From contig OZ022258.1 in assembly GCA_963978905.1 (NCBI GenBank), positions 38,811,282-38,875,281 of the forward strand: a DNA stretch of 64,000 nucleotides, given 5' to 3'. Positions 46,832-59,214 of this stretch are shown piece by piece (position 1 is the first letter of the stretch; every line of letters starts with the position of its first letter). Below the pieces are notes generated by a model. It worked only from the letters and a program-made list of their open reading frames with translations. It was not told the origin of the DNA and made no database searches. This DNA is from Trichostrongylus colubriformis. Its lineage: Eukaryota; Nematoda; Chromadorea; Rhabditida; Trichostrongylidae. The position numbers and the translations under genes are program-made.

Positions 46832-49800
46832 ATGGAAGACAACGGCGTCAATCGTGAGGAGGGTAATTCTCTCTCTGTGCTCCAGTCGGCAGGTACTAAA
46901 AGAGGACAAGATTCATTCGATGGTCCTGCGAGCAAGAGAGCACACGTGGAAGGCGATGATAGTAGGTTTCATATCTGTTTACTTTCTCAAAAGTTTCGCA
47001 CTTCCCAATTCTTTTCCACGCAGGTCAGCTGGCCGTAAAAATTTTGATTCCTTCGGCCGCAGTGGGAGCGATAATCGGTAAAGGTGGTGAAGCAATGAGA
47101 AATCTGAAAAATGATCATCAGTGTCGTGTACAAATGAGCAAAAGCTCCGAGACTTATCCAGGTAGTCTTTTTTCCTATACGACCACATGTCTGAGTTTTG
47201 CTCAGAACGAACTGCTACACGCCATGCTTTCAGGAACAAGTGAACGAATCTGTCTTGTAAAAGGACGCGTTCAAAATGTGCTTGGAGTCATTGATGTTAT
47301 ACTGCAGAGGATAGCTGAAAAGTGCGAAGGCTCGGCTAATACTGACGCATTCGATCACAAAGGAGTGTACCGTGCAAACGAGGTTCTTTACATTAATAGG
47401 CTCAAACTGCGTAGATTGATCAGGTTAAATAGGACGATACTGATATTGTGCATAGAAATGTTCCCAAAAGAGTTTGTAATATTTCTTTCGGGTGTAATGT
47501 CGAGGCGAAATAGCGCCCGTAGCGATTGATATACTGGCTCGTATGGGGGCTATGGATTTGCTTACCAGCCCGCGTCGTTTAGCCTTGCAGTGAGCAGTCT
47601 TTGACATTACAAGAGGTGAAACGAAATAATTTGTTAGATCGTGCCACGGCTTTTGTGCAAACTGTATATGTACCTTCGTTTAACACAGTAGGGGCATACA
47701 TTTGATTATACACATACATACAGGACTCATGCTCATTGACTACCTGCCGTAGAAAGTGCTTATGTTAGCGATAGCCGTATGCTGCCGTGCCAAAACCTTT
47801 TGGAACGCGCACGACATAGTGTACAAAGAACGAACAGACTTCAAAGTGAAAACGGGTTGCACGGAAAATTTTTCAACAAGTTCAAATGAAAAATTGTTTG
47901 CGACCTAAAGTTCAAATGAAAAATTGTTTGCGACCTAAGTTGTGAGTCAAACGGAAAAGCTATTTTGAGCCTCGCACTCCACCTGACTATTTGTACTTTT
48001 GCAGATATTTATATATCGAAATAGTAACGCGCCCGGAGTGCCCCGAGTGTGGGCGTTGGTGTTCGATCAATGTCCTTTAAGCAGAACTATAATTCCTGCT
48101 AATCAGGGGTCTACATGATTAGACTTAAGCAAAACTTTTCAGGTGAAAATAGTCATGCCAAACACGTCCGCTGGTATGGTCATCGGGAAATCTGGCACGA
48201 ATATCAAGGATATCCGTGAAACATATGGTTGTCAGATTCAGGTTGTTGTGGAATAATTCTCCGGTTGTTTCCATTTTACCAGCTTTCTTGCAGGTTTTTC
48301 CTAAAGCAGGCTCGACTGAAGCACAAACTTCGCAGGAGCGAATTGTAACGCTGGCCCATGAGGACCACAAGGTAAGTCAATCGAACTCAGATTATTGCAG
48401 TGGTGGACCCAAAGTGTAGGAGCTGATAAGGGCTGAAAAGGAGCCTTAAAATGCAAATACTGCCAGCCCGTTTCGCTTCTCCGACCGGCAGGGGATTGCC
48501 CACATTCGCAGGTATTGCAGTGTATGGGGACCTCAATAGTGTCTTATGGAATCTGATAACTCACAGAGGTTTATAAGAGCCGTTAGGAAGTGGATGGGGT
48601 AAAATCCGCTACATCGCTCACACTACTATACGACTGCTATAGTGAAGCCATCTGATGCTCACTACCATTGGATGAGCATATTTTGTTTATGTTCTGATAT
48701 CGGTTTTATCTAACTTATGCATCGGCCGCTAGATTGCCAGCGTCTAAATATTGTATTTCGAAGCAAGTGATTCATTGTCTCATGCGGTACAGGGTATCGA
48801 CCGCTAGACTGTAAAACTCCAAGTGGTGCATGTTTACAAAAACGATGAGCATCGATAACGGGCGTACGGATCCCACCGATGTGTAGGAATAGATGCTCAG
48901 CAGGTGGACAAAATGTCTCCAATCGATGCAATCGAGCATAAAACTATCGGTCCCTAAGTTGTCTCAGCCCCCAATAGTGACCACTTCAGTCGAAGTGTTA
49001 AATGAAAAAGATAGTGGATGAAACTTTGCTACATCGGTCGTCGGTAGCATTGTAACTAGAGTTATCGATCGCTAAATCATCCGAACCGCCAAAATGTAGG
49101 ATGTACGTCATCAAGACAGAAAAGTCGTGTGGCCGCGTTTGGCACGCGACGAGTTGTGCGAGCTATGCGAGCCGTATTAGTTGAGTCCTGAAGCGATATT
49201 GCCTAGAATAAGGCGTAGAGCACGGTTATCGCTTTGGGATCCATCCATTACGGCGCACATAGCTCACACCATTCCGTCGCCCGCCAAACGCGGCCTCGCG
49301 ATTTTCCTGTCCTAATGACATACACCCCAAGAAGTAGTGGAATTCTTCAGTGGTGCAACATGCACTATAAATGATTTGGTTATCGATATTCAGTAGCTCA
49401 AACACCAGATGCTCAGCAAGAGAATATACTTTGTATACCAATCTCAGTAACAAATGCGTTTTTTGGCTGCTAAACTTCGTGGAATTCGGAAAGTGAAAGG
49501 TATTTGTAGAGATACCATTTGGGCTAGCGCTCAGCTTTGCGCTTATTACAATGTGGAGCTCTCCGATATTGACTAAGTCGATACGGGTTGGACAGTATTG
49601 ACCATTTTTCCATTACATAATTCTCTTGTATTATTCGCGCAGTAGTGTGCGACAGCCCAACCGGTCTCTCGATGATTGAGTGATCAACGGTTTGATCGAT
49701 ATAAAAAATGCTGTCTGGTGTGATACATCTGCCCAAGAAGTATGTGGGAATTGTGGGAGGAAAAATATTCTTTGACGGACGTCAGTCAGCCAGTGTTATA

Positions 49801-52392
49801 CAGTAGAGAGACAGACAGCCCTGTAGTTTTGCCAAGGTCAGAAAATAAGTAAGGGTATGAATGTAACTTAACGGTAGGCAAGGTGTCCGTCAGTGCAGTA
49901 GCGGGTATGTGACCATGCAATAGTTTCATCAAAAATCTTTTAAGCAACTCATGCAAGCCACTTATCGTGTGCTAGAAAAAGTCGCTGCCGATCCTCATCA
50001 CATGAGTGAAATCAACAAGGAAGAACTCGGTACAAAAGGAGGACCAGTTAGGGTAAGTAATTTTGCATTGTTTCCTTCATTACATGAGGTCCATTTCTTA
50101 AATATTATGGTTTTCGACTGGCAATTCGTCGTTCACGTCCAGCTCCGCATTCAGCACTGCTGGTGCACCTAGCACTTTCACGCCAGCTGCTTCTGTATTT
50201 TCAAGCCAATCGTTCGGACATCACGGTACTCAACAGCCGACGCTGAAGTTCAATCCGATGGGCGGTCTCGGCAATCAAGAGGTATTTTTTAAATTCGAGT
50301 TCGAGAAGTCCAAACTTCCTAACTCTTCAAGAGGCACTAATCTTTTTCCCTACCTTAGTAACGCCATTTTTTGCTGGAAATTAGTCTCTTTTAACTGATT
50401 GTTTGGTCTCCAAGGTAAGGTGTTAGTCAGAATAACGATGTCCTATTGGTAGTGGGTGGTTTTCACTGAGTATGTGTGAATCTAGTGTAAGTAACTACCA
50501 TTGATGGCTTTTCTTGTGACCTAAAAAATGGCTCCCTACTATGTATTAATAGCTGTGACGGTCGGCATCTTCCATCCTTCTCAACTGTGTGCGTGATATT
50601 GGCGTAATCCGTCCAGTGTTCGTGGTTGCTGTTACCATGAATAACGCTTTCTTCATTCACCGCCGAAAACAGTCTTTGCGGATACATTAAGCTCAAGCGA
50701 AGGTTTCTCTATCAAGCATTACCAAGTGGAAATTGACTCTTGAAATGATGCGCTTGCTTCTATCGGAAAGTGAAGCAGGGCCTTCAACGCTTCCTCTGGT
50801 TTCACACACCACGGAATCCTTGTTGAAATTGTCGAAGACTGGTGGCCGCCACGGTTTTTGCGCGATCTCGTAGTCTGCCATCCCAGCCTTATTATGAGGC
50901 AAGTTGATCTTTCTGAGCCTAGCAGTTTAGCTGTTGCTCTGCGTAAAAAAACATACTACTACAACAAAACGGCTTCAGCCAGTGAAACTAAAGCAACACA
51001 AAGCGTGGGAGTGAGCACCATCGACATAACGAAGACTTCAAGATATGGATAACCCGAAGTGGCGCCCGAGCGCATAGTCCCTTGACAGTTGATACCGCAG
51101 TCGTTAACGTGTCAGATTGTGTTTGTAGAGTAGTGGACACAGGTTCACCTTAAAAGGCTCTGTCGCTCATTCCAAAATCCAGTCGAGTTATTTTTCCCCT
51201 CGTATGTAAGTATTCTCAAATCTGCAAGGAAATTTAGCTGTTTAGTTGCTATCTTTTCTCGACAATTTGCAATCTACCCTACGCTCCTCCGGATTCAACG
51301 AGGCCAGTGTAGCTGAGGTCATGCAGGCTATGCAGGTAGAACTAATTACAGTGTAATGAAAGGACGCTTACCTGTTGTTGTTCCAGGTTCTCGCCAAATA
51401 CAACATTATGGGCCTTGGTCTTGGTCTTGGAGTGGCAGCAATGGCACAAATGCGTTCAGTTCAGGAGACTACCCCACAGGTCCAAAATAGCCACGGTGTT
51501 GCTGGATTCGTTGAGCAGGGTGGACATGCTGCTGGTGAGCAGGTAAGTTGTGTCAGCATCTCTACATTTCATGTAGGAATGAATGAAACGGCTCTCGCTT
51601 AAGCCACAATTTGCATGTGAGCTGCGCTGCATCAAAAGCACTCTACGTCCTTATGTCGTAGCGCTGATGTAGCTTCAGATTTGGATACTGTTGGGCTTGG
51701 CGCAGCGATAAAATGGAAAAATGCAGCCATTTCATCGCTTCTTGCCAAAGAAAAACGTGATTTCGGCATAATTATAATGAGATGGAAATTCATTCAATAA
51801 CAGTTGTCTGTCTAGCCACCCGCTGTTAATTTAATGTTGGTGGATGTGCTGAGGAGCGGCTCGGGAGCTGGGCAGAACGGTGAAAATTTCGCTTCGTCTG
51901 TGATGGTTGAGCGACGAGTTTCCAGCGATTCCATCGAACTGGAGGTCAAGTGATAATTTATAGTGTTTGAAACACATTCACGGGTATCATTTCGTGACGT
52001 CAAACATCGTTTTTCAAATATCGCCGCTTGTTGTACTAATATGTCTGTTGTGGCTCTTATTAGTGGTAGATTATCATAGTGTTTACAGGTTCCAGACACT
52101 ATCGTCGGTGCCGTTTTGGGTCCAAAAGCGAAAACGCTGCAGGAAATACAGTTCTATAGTGGGTGCAAGGTGCAGGTATTCAAAAGAGATGCAAAGGCAG
52201 ACTTACCAGTGGGAACAAGGCTCATCAGGTTTGCGGTATTTTCAAATAGTTGATGTTGGGATTAGATTACTCGTAGTTCGATTGCCTATTTTCAGTCTAT
52301 CTGGTGATGAAAAAAATATGCATATGTGCAGATTGATGATAGAACGTGTGGTCAATGAAGCACAGGAGCGCAGGGTAGGGACACGTAACTAG
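46832..52392 (+). CDS. NOVA1: NOVA-type RNA-binding protein with three KH domains
   Basis: Exons 46832-46961, 47024-47161, 47234-47382, 48143-48241, 48294-48371, 49945-50052, 50117-50281, 51246-51335, 51387-51542, 51816-51944, 52089-52228 and 52296-52392 give about 492 residues. KH1: VKILIPSAAVGAIIGKGGEA with MSKSSETYPGTSERICLVKG, very close to vertebrate NOVA. KH2: VKIVMPNTSAGMVIGKSGTN. KH3: VPDTIVGAVLGPKAKTLQEI, where the GxxG loop reads GPKA instead of GKGG. KH2 and KH3 are separated by a Ser/Gly/Ala-rich linker, as in NOVA. NOVA proteins bind YCAY clusters in pre-mRNA and set neuronal alternative splicing. The N-terminal GTKRGQDSF..SKRAH block resembles the NOVA nuclear signal. Acceptor CAG at 46818 upstream of ATG may be a trans-splice site. 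The 50117 acceptor is abnormal (see findings). Extra exons in 50282-51245 are possible. Confidence 0.92.
47881..47939 (+). repeat. Exact 29-30 bp tandem duplication in a NOVA intron
   Basis: TTCAAATGAAAAATTGTTTG plus CGACCTAA occurs twice head to tail (47881-47910 and 47911-47939), differing by one A. It is a recent local duplication. Confidence 0.9.
49330..49665. repeat. Second copy of the RAB3GAP1-intron dispersed repeat
   Basis: TTCTTCAGTGGTGCAACATG (about 49345), GGTATTTGTAGAGATACC (about 49498), GGGCTAGCGCTCAG and GTGCGACAGCCCAACCGG (about 49647) correspond to 39930-41280. The middle is shorter because it lacks the nested MITE. Confidence 0.6.
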
Positions 52393-53134
52393 AGAAACTG
52401 GTCATCCTTAGCGTTATCTCTAGCTCTCTTTCCGTCCGCCGTCCACTCTACTTAGATCTGTGTACTCACTATCATCGTCGTCAGCTGTCTGTTCTCCATC
52501 GAACCGTTCCATTCACGAACTGCTTTTCTTGCTATACCTTATCTCCATATTCAGCTGAACACGCGGGATCGTAGTTCATCTCAAACCATACTCAAAAAAT
52601 GTGGGAACTGACATTTACAAATTATTAAGGTCAGGATAAAAACAGAAGTTATGTTGATGTCTATTTTAACTTAAATGTCTCATCTTCTTTGCACTGTATT
52701 GGTTGTCGACAATCGATAAAATCTTGTATCTGTTTTCATTCTTCTTCTGGTCTTGTTCTTGATCATCACACAATGAATGCTCTACAGGTCCGTAAATATC
52801 ACAAGAACACGTCTTATCTGCACGTCTAAAACTCTTCCCCATCGCAAAAACTGTTCTCCATTCTCAGAATTCAAGATTGGAAGTATCACACTGTGAAACT
52901 CTGACATCACTCTGTTACTCAGTCATGAATCACCATCAGAAAATCATTCGAATCTGGTAATATGGTGTTTCACGGGCATCACTTCTGACTGAATGAAGAT
53001 ATGATTGTAAAAAAATCACCGGAACTGGGATTGCGCAGTTATCGCTTGATGAGAATAATAGAAATTGCGTTGTAAAACACTTGCTTGCCACCAAGTGATC
53101 TTAATGTTAAAGTGCGCAGTATGTAAGAAAAGTA
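52393..53134. other. Region after NOVA, no gene seen
   Basis: Probable 3' UTR and spacer. It is pyrimidine-rich near 52420-52560. No clear AATAAA was identified close to the stop codon. Confidence 0.5.
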
Positions 53135-54017
53135 TTAGGTTGTTCCAAAAGCCTTCTAGTATTTTTTCGATTATCACTTTTCATTTTTTTCGTCCAACAA
53201 ATAACAATTAGGCAACAACGTATTGACCATTGTTATCGGCAACCCTCTGCCACTTTATAGGAAAATCGTTGATTCCCTTCTCCCAAAACTCTGGGTTCTG
53301 AGAGTCGAAGAAGTCAGCGATCGCCTTCGCAAGCAAGTCATAATCAACGAATTTTCTCTTGGCCAGGAAGGATTCGAGAGGATGGGTAAGGTGATAGCCA
53401 GAAGGGGCAATGTCTGGAGAGTATAGCGGGTGGGGCAGCACATCCCAGCCGAGCTCCTATAACTTGGCCTGGGAACGTTTTGCGAAATGGGAGCGGGCGT
53501 CGTCATGAAGAAGGGTGACCGCGGACCTTTTCCGGCACTTTTCTTGAACAGCGACGGCGAGCTCCTGGAGCTGGTGGGTGCATACGGCAGCGGTGACTGT
53601 CTCGCCCTGTACCAGCACCTCGCGGAAAAGCATTCCTTCCGCGTCTCAGAACCACCACAGTCCCAAGCGTGGTTTGTCTTCATGTCAATCTCGCCGTTGC
53701 TGAAGCTGATGAACCAGCGGCGCACGGTCACGTAGTTCACACATCCCTTGCCCAATGCAGCGCTGATGAAGTGGCAAGCTTCCGTCGTTTTGGTGCCCCA
53801 AGACCGCTCATAATAGATGACATCGCGAGTTGGGTGGGTATCGACAACGGGCATTGTAGCTCTCTCCACGGGATCTGGTGGGACAATATATATTTTCCTA
53901 GAAAGCTTAGGGAACGTTCTACCATATTCCTGAACCGCCTGGACCTGCCTCGAAGAAAACAAGAGTGACTGATTTTTTTTTTTGGAAAAATACTGCAAGA
54001 CTTTTGGAACAACCTTA
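53135..54017 (-). mobile_element. Deleted mariner element, copy 2 (minus)
   Basis: TTAGGTTGTTCCAAAAG at 53135 and CTTTTGGAACAACCTTA ending at 54017, both flanked by TA. At 0.88 kb it is the same size class as the copy at 20507, in the opposite orientation. Transposase remains read on minus. Confidence 0.92.
53208..53960 (-). pseudogene. Mariner transposase pseudogene with the same internal deletion
   Basis: On minus, the N-terminal part (TTEACHFISAALGKG, VRRWFISFSNGEIDMK) is followed almost at once by the catalytic-core region, as in copy 1. At least one frameshift lies between. The C-terminal part reads SPDIAPSGYHLTHPLESFLA and INDFPIKWQRVADNNGQYVV without the stop seen in copy 1. It cannot make a full transposase. 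Confidence 0.9.
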
Positions 54018-54879
54018 TATTTACAAGCCACTCGGTGCATTGGTTGCGCCTACACTCGCCCGTGATAAGCTGTGAATAGTGGAACTGCAGACCTCACAAA
54101 CGTTGGGCGAGGGACGGGAGTGTTGAGTTTTCTTATCGCCTAGCCTCTTCGCTTTTCGGCTTTGAGATGGTTGTTGCGCGTACGATTTTGAGCTTTTTTG
54201 ACAACTCTGTTACCAGCACAGTATTATGACTGTGGTCGTATCCTATAGCGAACACGATGGTCCTTGCAGGTTCTGGTCCTGTTGCCTGAAGCCACTGACG
54301 AATACAGCATGGAATGCTTGCGGCATGCTATATAGCGGTGGGTTATCACAACTGCAAGCAGATGTCAATTGAATGCTTAAGGATTCTACTGCTTTCTCGG
54401 GCAGGAACACATGGAAATTTTTATGATATGAACAGCGGCCATTCAGCCACAGTGTCATAGGCTGAGAGGCCGTAGTTGACACGTAGATCTGTACCGCTCG
54501 CAAAGCTCGTCCTGTTTACTTGACAACAACTACCGCTAAATCGTTGGTATCGCGTGAAAGAAGTGATCATAGTTTTTTGCCATGATATGAGGGATGGATT
54601 CTGCTTGAAAGATGACCCTGCTCAGGAGCAATGAGGATAGAGCAGATACGTTCAGCTTGGAATCGAAATTCGCATTCTAGGGGTTCCTAGCCCTTTATGC
54701 GTTTGTCTCGCATCATCGACACTGAACCACAAACTGCACAGTGCCTTACGCGCTTCAGCCTTCAAAGGCACTGGGAGGGGTAAAGAAGAAAGAGAATACA
54801 TGTTTTCTGAAAACCTACCTTCCACTCTATACGAGGTGATGTGTAGCCAATCTCGCATTAAAAGAGCGCGCCTCGGGGT

Positions 54880-55145
54880 CTTACACGATCCCGCAGTATG
54901 GCTTGTCGTTCTGCAGTTCATCAGCAGGGAAAATTGTCGGGTAGCCAGGACAACGTTCGCGGCCGCCTGATTTAGCCTCGCCGTCAGTCTGCAGTCTACC
55001 CTCGGCTAGTGCCGCAGAGGGACCCGAAAGAGAAGGTCCGCGGGTTTTTATTCTCGGCTTTGTCTCCGTTTTATTTCGCTTTTTCTCTAGTGTTACACTG
55101 CTGAGCACCTTTCATACTCCACAGTCTGCCAAATTTACCCCTTCA
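54880..55145. repeat. Dispersed repeat A, copy 1
   Basis: Words GTCAGTCTGCAGTCTACC, CTCTAGTGTTACACTGCTGAG and GCCAAATTTACCCC recur in the same order and orientation at 57199-57500. Identity is moderate with small indels, so it is an old duplication or two insertions. Confidence 0.75.
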
Positions 55146-57198
55146 GGTGCCTTCAATTGAACAGTGCTAGACACGGATTTCGTGACGTCGCGTAGTCACC
55201 GCATCATTGTTCAGAAATTGGGCAAAACATTTCCCAGCGGTACACCTTACACCTTCTTTTGTGGGTAGCTGCAGCACGGGACTGCAGCAGCCTTCGAGTG
55301 CATTGGTGGTGAAGAAACCCCTCATACAGTTATCATAGAAGTTCTCTGTTGTGCTGCACATCTACTCCGGTGAGTTTTTTTTTTTTTTGGAGTATACCAG
55401 TTTGCAGGCGAGCGAGCCAAAGCAGCTTGCAAGCGATGGAGACAAGAATTTTCATGTTGTTACAGAAACTCGTATTGTTTCGCTTACCATAACCACTCCA
55501 ATGGTGTGTGACTGTTGATTGATCACACGAAAAAAAATTGATCGCTGCTAGGCTCAGCAAGTACCACTTATGTCATTATATGGTAGACTTAGTATAAGCC
55601 ATATTGACGACTGTTTCAACCACGATCATCTGACAAAGTGAATGGAACAAAATGACTGTAGACAACGATGCGTCCAAAGGTTAATGTTCTCGTTCTTCTC
55701 CTCTACTCCCTAATTCCCGATCCTGCTTTACTCTTCAAGATCTTGGGAATTTTGACAAGCTTTTCTCTAGATTTCTTCCTCTGACTGATCATGGAAAGCA
55801 TCATAAATTGAGTTTGTTTACATAAAGCAGGTGTGGTAGATGGTAGGTTAAGAAACTATGTGTTAGTGTAGTGCAGAGAGTCGAAGGTGCAGGACTGGCA
55901 ATACGAGGAGATATTATCTCACGTTAGTGAATGCTGACAATAGATAGGCGTACCACAAATGTAGCACCGGCGTTGTTTCTTGACACTAATTTCCCTCTCA
56001 TGTGAGGGGAGTTCTTCTTCATTGAACTGCTTTGCTTCTACTACTCTTGTTTTTGTTCAGACAGTCAAATAGCATTTGATTGTGATTGATGGCTTCAAAA
56101 GGATGTGGAAATCAGTAAAAGACGATCTCCATGCCATGACGAAGAGCGTCATCATCGCTCGTAATCAATGCATACTGTGCAATCTTAAATTTCTCCGCAA
56201 GGTGTGGGATCAGTTCCCGCATCAACTCCCGCCTCGGCTAACCAGGCCTTCCACCCTTCCGAGGTAGGTGAATTGGTACCACACTCGTCTGGGAGGATAA
56301 AAGCACTAACTTATACATCGGCTGGCCCCCACATGTCATTGTATACGCCAAATCGTATTCACCTGACACTAATATTTTGAATGGAACTTTGCGCGGCGCA
56401 TCCCACAGAAGGGATCGATTGATGTCAAAAACTTCATCCTATGTCCTTAACCTTGTCGCAGTTACCGGTCGATGGCGGAGAGGGCAGATATCCAGTGTGC
56501 GCCATTCTGAAATTCCCTCTATGGCTGGTTTGGAATCTTTCTTCTTGGAACGTCGGCATTGCCTCACCGGGGGGGGGGGGGGGGCAGCAGTGGTCGCATC
56601 TCATTAATTTCTAAAAGACACGCCGCGCGATGAAAAGAGACCATAATCGCGCTCACTGCTCACTACTAGATCTAGAGTCGGTAATTTGATTAGTAGTAGA
56701 GAAAAACTCGCAAAGAAAAAACCAAGATCTTTAAAAATGATAGTCTCCTTCTCGAAAACCTCAATCAGGAACCAGGCGGTTAGAACGGGCGTTTGTATGG
56801 GTTTTCCGAAAGATGCGGCTTGCACATATGCAGTGGAGGCGATGCACTTATGTAGTGGTGTCATCGTCTCCCCGCACTTATGTGAATGATTTCTTTCTTA
56901 TTTTGCCGTCGTACTGTTCCATCAGTATTCAGTACCACTGTAAAGAGTTGTTTCATATACACAATTACGAGTACGTTTTGGAGTTGTTGGCTCAGATATG
57001 CTCCTTCTTTTTGGCAGAAAAATTTCTTCTAAGTTTAACTTTCGACTGGTATCTCGGCTGCACACGAGCACGAGCACAATATGTTGACTAGAAAAATTAG
57101 AAAACATGTAAAGGCCCGAAGAGGGGTAAGGAGAAACTGGAGGCTGTGAACAAACGTTCACTGAAAACAAATCTCCCGCTTCAGAAGGAGTGATGAGT
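55146..57198. other. Two-kilobase stretch without a supported gene
   Basis: A + strand frame at 56076-56267 (WKSVKDDLHAMTKSVIIAR) ends near a GTAGGT donor-like site and might be an isolated exon, but no partner exon was found. A run of about 17 G lies at 56568-56584. Confidence 0.4.
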
Positions 57199-57500
57199 GG
57201 CGAAACTCGCATTGAAGCGCGGCTTGGGGTGATATTACAGTTCTACAGCACAGTGGGTCGATCTGCCGTTCATCCGTCGGGGAGATATCGGCGAGAGCGA
57301 GACATCGGTCGCGGCTGGCTGACTTAGCCTCTCCGCCCGTCTGCAGTCTCCTCCGGTTAGTGACGAAGATGGGTGCGAGAGAGAAAATGGTTTTAGGGTT
57401 GCTATTTGTCGGGCTTTCACCGTTTTGTTTCGTTCTTTCTCTACTGTTACACTGCTGAGCACCCCTCCTTTCATATCCCACGATCTGCCGAATTTGCCCC
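57199..57500. repeat. Dispersed repeat A, copy 2
   Basis: CGTCTGCAGTCTCCTCC, CTCTACTGTTACACTGCTGAG and GCCGAATTTGCCCC match copy 1 at 54880-55145. Confidence 0.75.
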
Positions 57501-57584
57501 CTGCTTTAAAGTCTTTAGGTGATATTCATTGTTGTTACCCCGTAACTGAAAGTAAGAGCTTAAAAATGTGACAAAGAAGACCAA

Positions 57585-57870
57585 ATGTGTTCATATGTGC
57601 TCATTCAAAGAGTGGGTGGGAGGGGCGGAGTGGATTCGAGCGAAGTGCCGTCAGAATGCGTCGGTGGAGCACACAGTGGGTTTAGCCTCAACAGTTACCG
57701 AGGGTGTACTTGCTGCGATAGGGTAAATAACAGACGACAAAATGTTTCGTATGTGCTCATACAGGGATCGGGTGGGCGGGACGGAGTGAGTTCGAACGAG
57801 CTTAGCGCTGTCAGAATGCGTGGTGGCCGAGCACAATGGGTGCGGCCTCGCAAATATCCGGGGATCTAAA
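57585..57870 (+). repeat. Direct repeat of about 100 bp
   Basis: ATATGTGCTCATTCAAAGAG..GGGTGGGAGGGGCGGAGT..CAGAATGCG (about 57590-57660) is repeated as GTATGTGCTCATACAGGGAT..GGGTGGGCGGGACGGAGT..CAGAATGCG (about 57748-57819). The 94-codon frame across both, with VLIQ..GGR.GV.S twice, is a by-product of the repeat. Confidence 0.7.
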
Positions 57871-57961
57871 TGCTGCAGCAGGGTATGTAGCTGATATGAT
57901 TATCCCGGGATGCGCCTTCATTCTTCCACCATGTCTTTAAGGTCCTCTTTGGTACGCCTTT

Positions 57962-58048
57962 AGGCCGCGTTCAGACTTTGCGATTTTGCGATTTTGCGAT
58001 TCTGCGATTTTGCGATTCTGCGATTTTGCGATTTTGCGATTTTTGCAT
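57962..58048 (+). repeat. (TTTTGCGA/TTCTGCGA)n array behind a MITE-type terminus
   Basis: GGCCGCGTTCAGACTTTGCG at 57963 matches the terminus of the 34955 MITE. It continues into about eight head-to-tail copies of GCGATTTT or GCGATTCT. The opposite terminus was not found nearby. Confidence 0.8.
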
Positions 58049-58542
58049 GTCACCGGTGGTATTTATTCATTATCATTATCTCAACTGTTAAACTGGTAGT
58101 AACTGTGTTTGCTGTCGATCGTACTTAATTTGCAGTCATCCATCGTGCCTAATTTGCAATCATTGTGTGAGTGTTTATTAGTGCCGTTGTAATTATTTCT
58201 TCTGTGATCCATATTTTTTCACTTTCAGATTTGGTGCTCCTTTTTGGATGTGATTTGGTTTCGTGGTTCTCGTACTTGCCATAATCATCGGTATCCATCG
58301 TCTCAGCGCATTTTCTTCGTCTTCATAACCAGGTTTGTTTCAATTGTTTGTTTTAATTTGTCTGTTTAATCTTCATAAATGATTGTTTCATTTGATTTGA
58401 TTCAATTGTCATTGTTTCTCTTCGTGATAGGTTTGTTCTATTACTTCTTTTGCTTGTTACGCAATAAGTTTGTTTCATTTGTTGTTTTGTTTGTTACAGT
58501 TTGTTACTGTGAAGTGTGCGCTGGGGTAGGTTCCTTCCGAAA

Positions 58543-58675
58543 ATGACCTATCAGATGGAATTCTGGTCTGGAAAACTTTCTGAACACTTCGTAAACATGG
58601 ACAGCGGATATGATGACTCACACACAGGACACGGTGATAAAACGACTATGATTATTTTGCTGCAGAACTCTTTAG
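58543..58675 (+). pseudogene. Inverted copy of exon 1 of an unassigned small gene
   Basis: ATG at 58543 opens MTYQMEFWSGKLSEHFVNM, then GYDDSHTGHGDKTT and ILLQNSL, followed by a good donor (GTAAGC). Its intron is the left arm of the inverted duplication, but no second exon follows on +. The arm breaks off at 59107. The exon therefore looks stranded. Its partner exon is on the minus strand at 59215-59291. I do not recognise the protein. Confidence 0.5.
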
Positions 58676-59107
58676 GTAAGCTCGTAGTCCTCTTTGTGAA
58701 CTGATGAAATTCGTTTGTCACTTTGTTCTATTTCAGTGACGATTCTGTAACAATGTCACAGTTGCAATGAAATGCTATTTGCACATTTCCTTCTTGATAT
58801 TTTTGAATTCTATGTGGCCGTCATCGAAAACTCGCAAAACGTCAACATCGATAACTTTGTTATTTTATAGTAGTAGAATGTGTTCATTTGTTTTCTTCCT
58901 CTTCAGCATAGTTGTTTTTCGTTGAATCACATACTACATGTATTCATCTACTTGTTTGTCATCTACTTCAAAGCAAGTTTTCATTGTATGCTGAGAAATG
59001 GGTTCAATAAAGTTTTTCTATCGCTCTGCTACCGTTACTCGAATAATATTGAACATACGTTTTCTTCAACCAATGCTTCTCCTTACACTTTGCCGAGATT
59101 TTCTTGG
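58665..59107 (+). repeat. Left arm of inverted duplication next to assembly gap
   Basis: Near identical (reverse complement) to 59357-59800. The two arms flank a 249-bp unique spacer. Similarity ends sharply after TTTCTTGG at 59107. The left arm continues into exon 58543-58675, whose mirror falls in the N run. Confidence 0.95.
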
Positions 59108-59214
59108 TTCTGTAGCAAATTGAATATCTTTGAAGATAGTGGAGGAGTGCCGAAATGAGCTGTAATACCCAAGCCTCATGAGTACTACACTATGGATGAT
59201 GTCACGGTCAAAAG

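Noticed and set aside
53255..54040. 261-codon minus frame as an intact gene
   Set aside because: It is a frameshifted reading of the deleted mariner. Only its N-terminal part is in the transposase frame.
57585..57869. 94-codon frame with an internal protein repeat
   Set aside because: The repeat is at the DNA level (two dispersed repeat copies), with GC-rich composition and no start or splice support.
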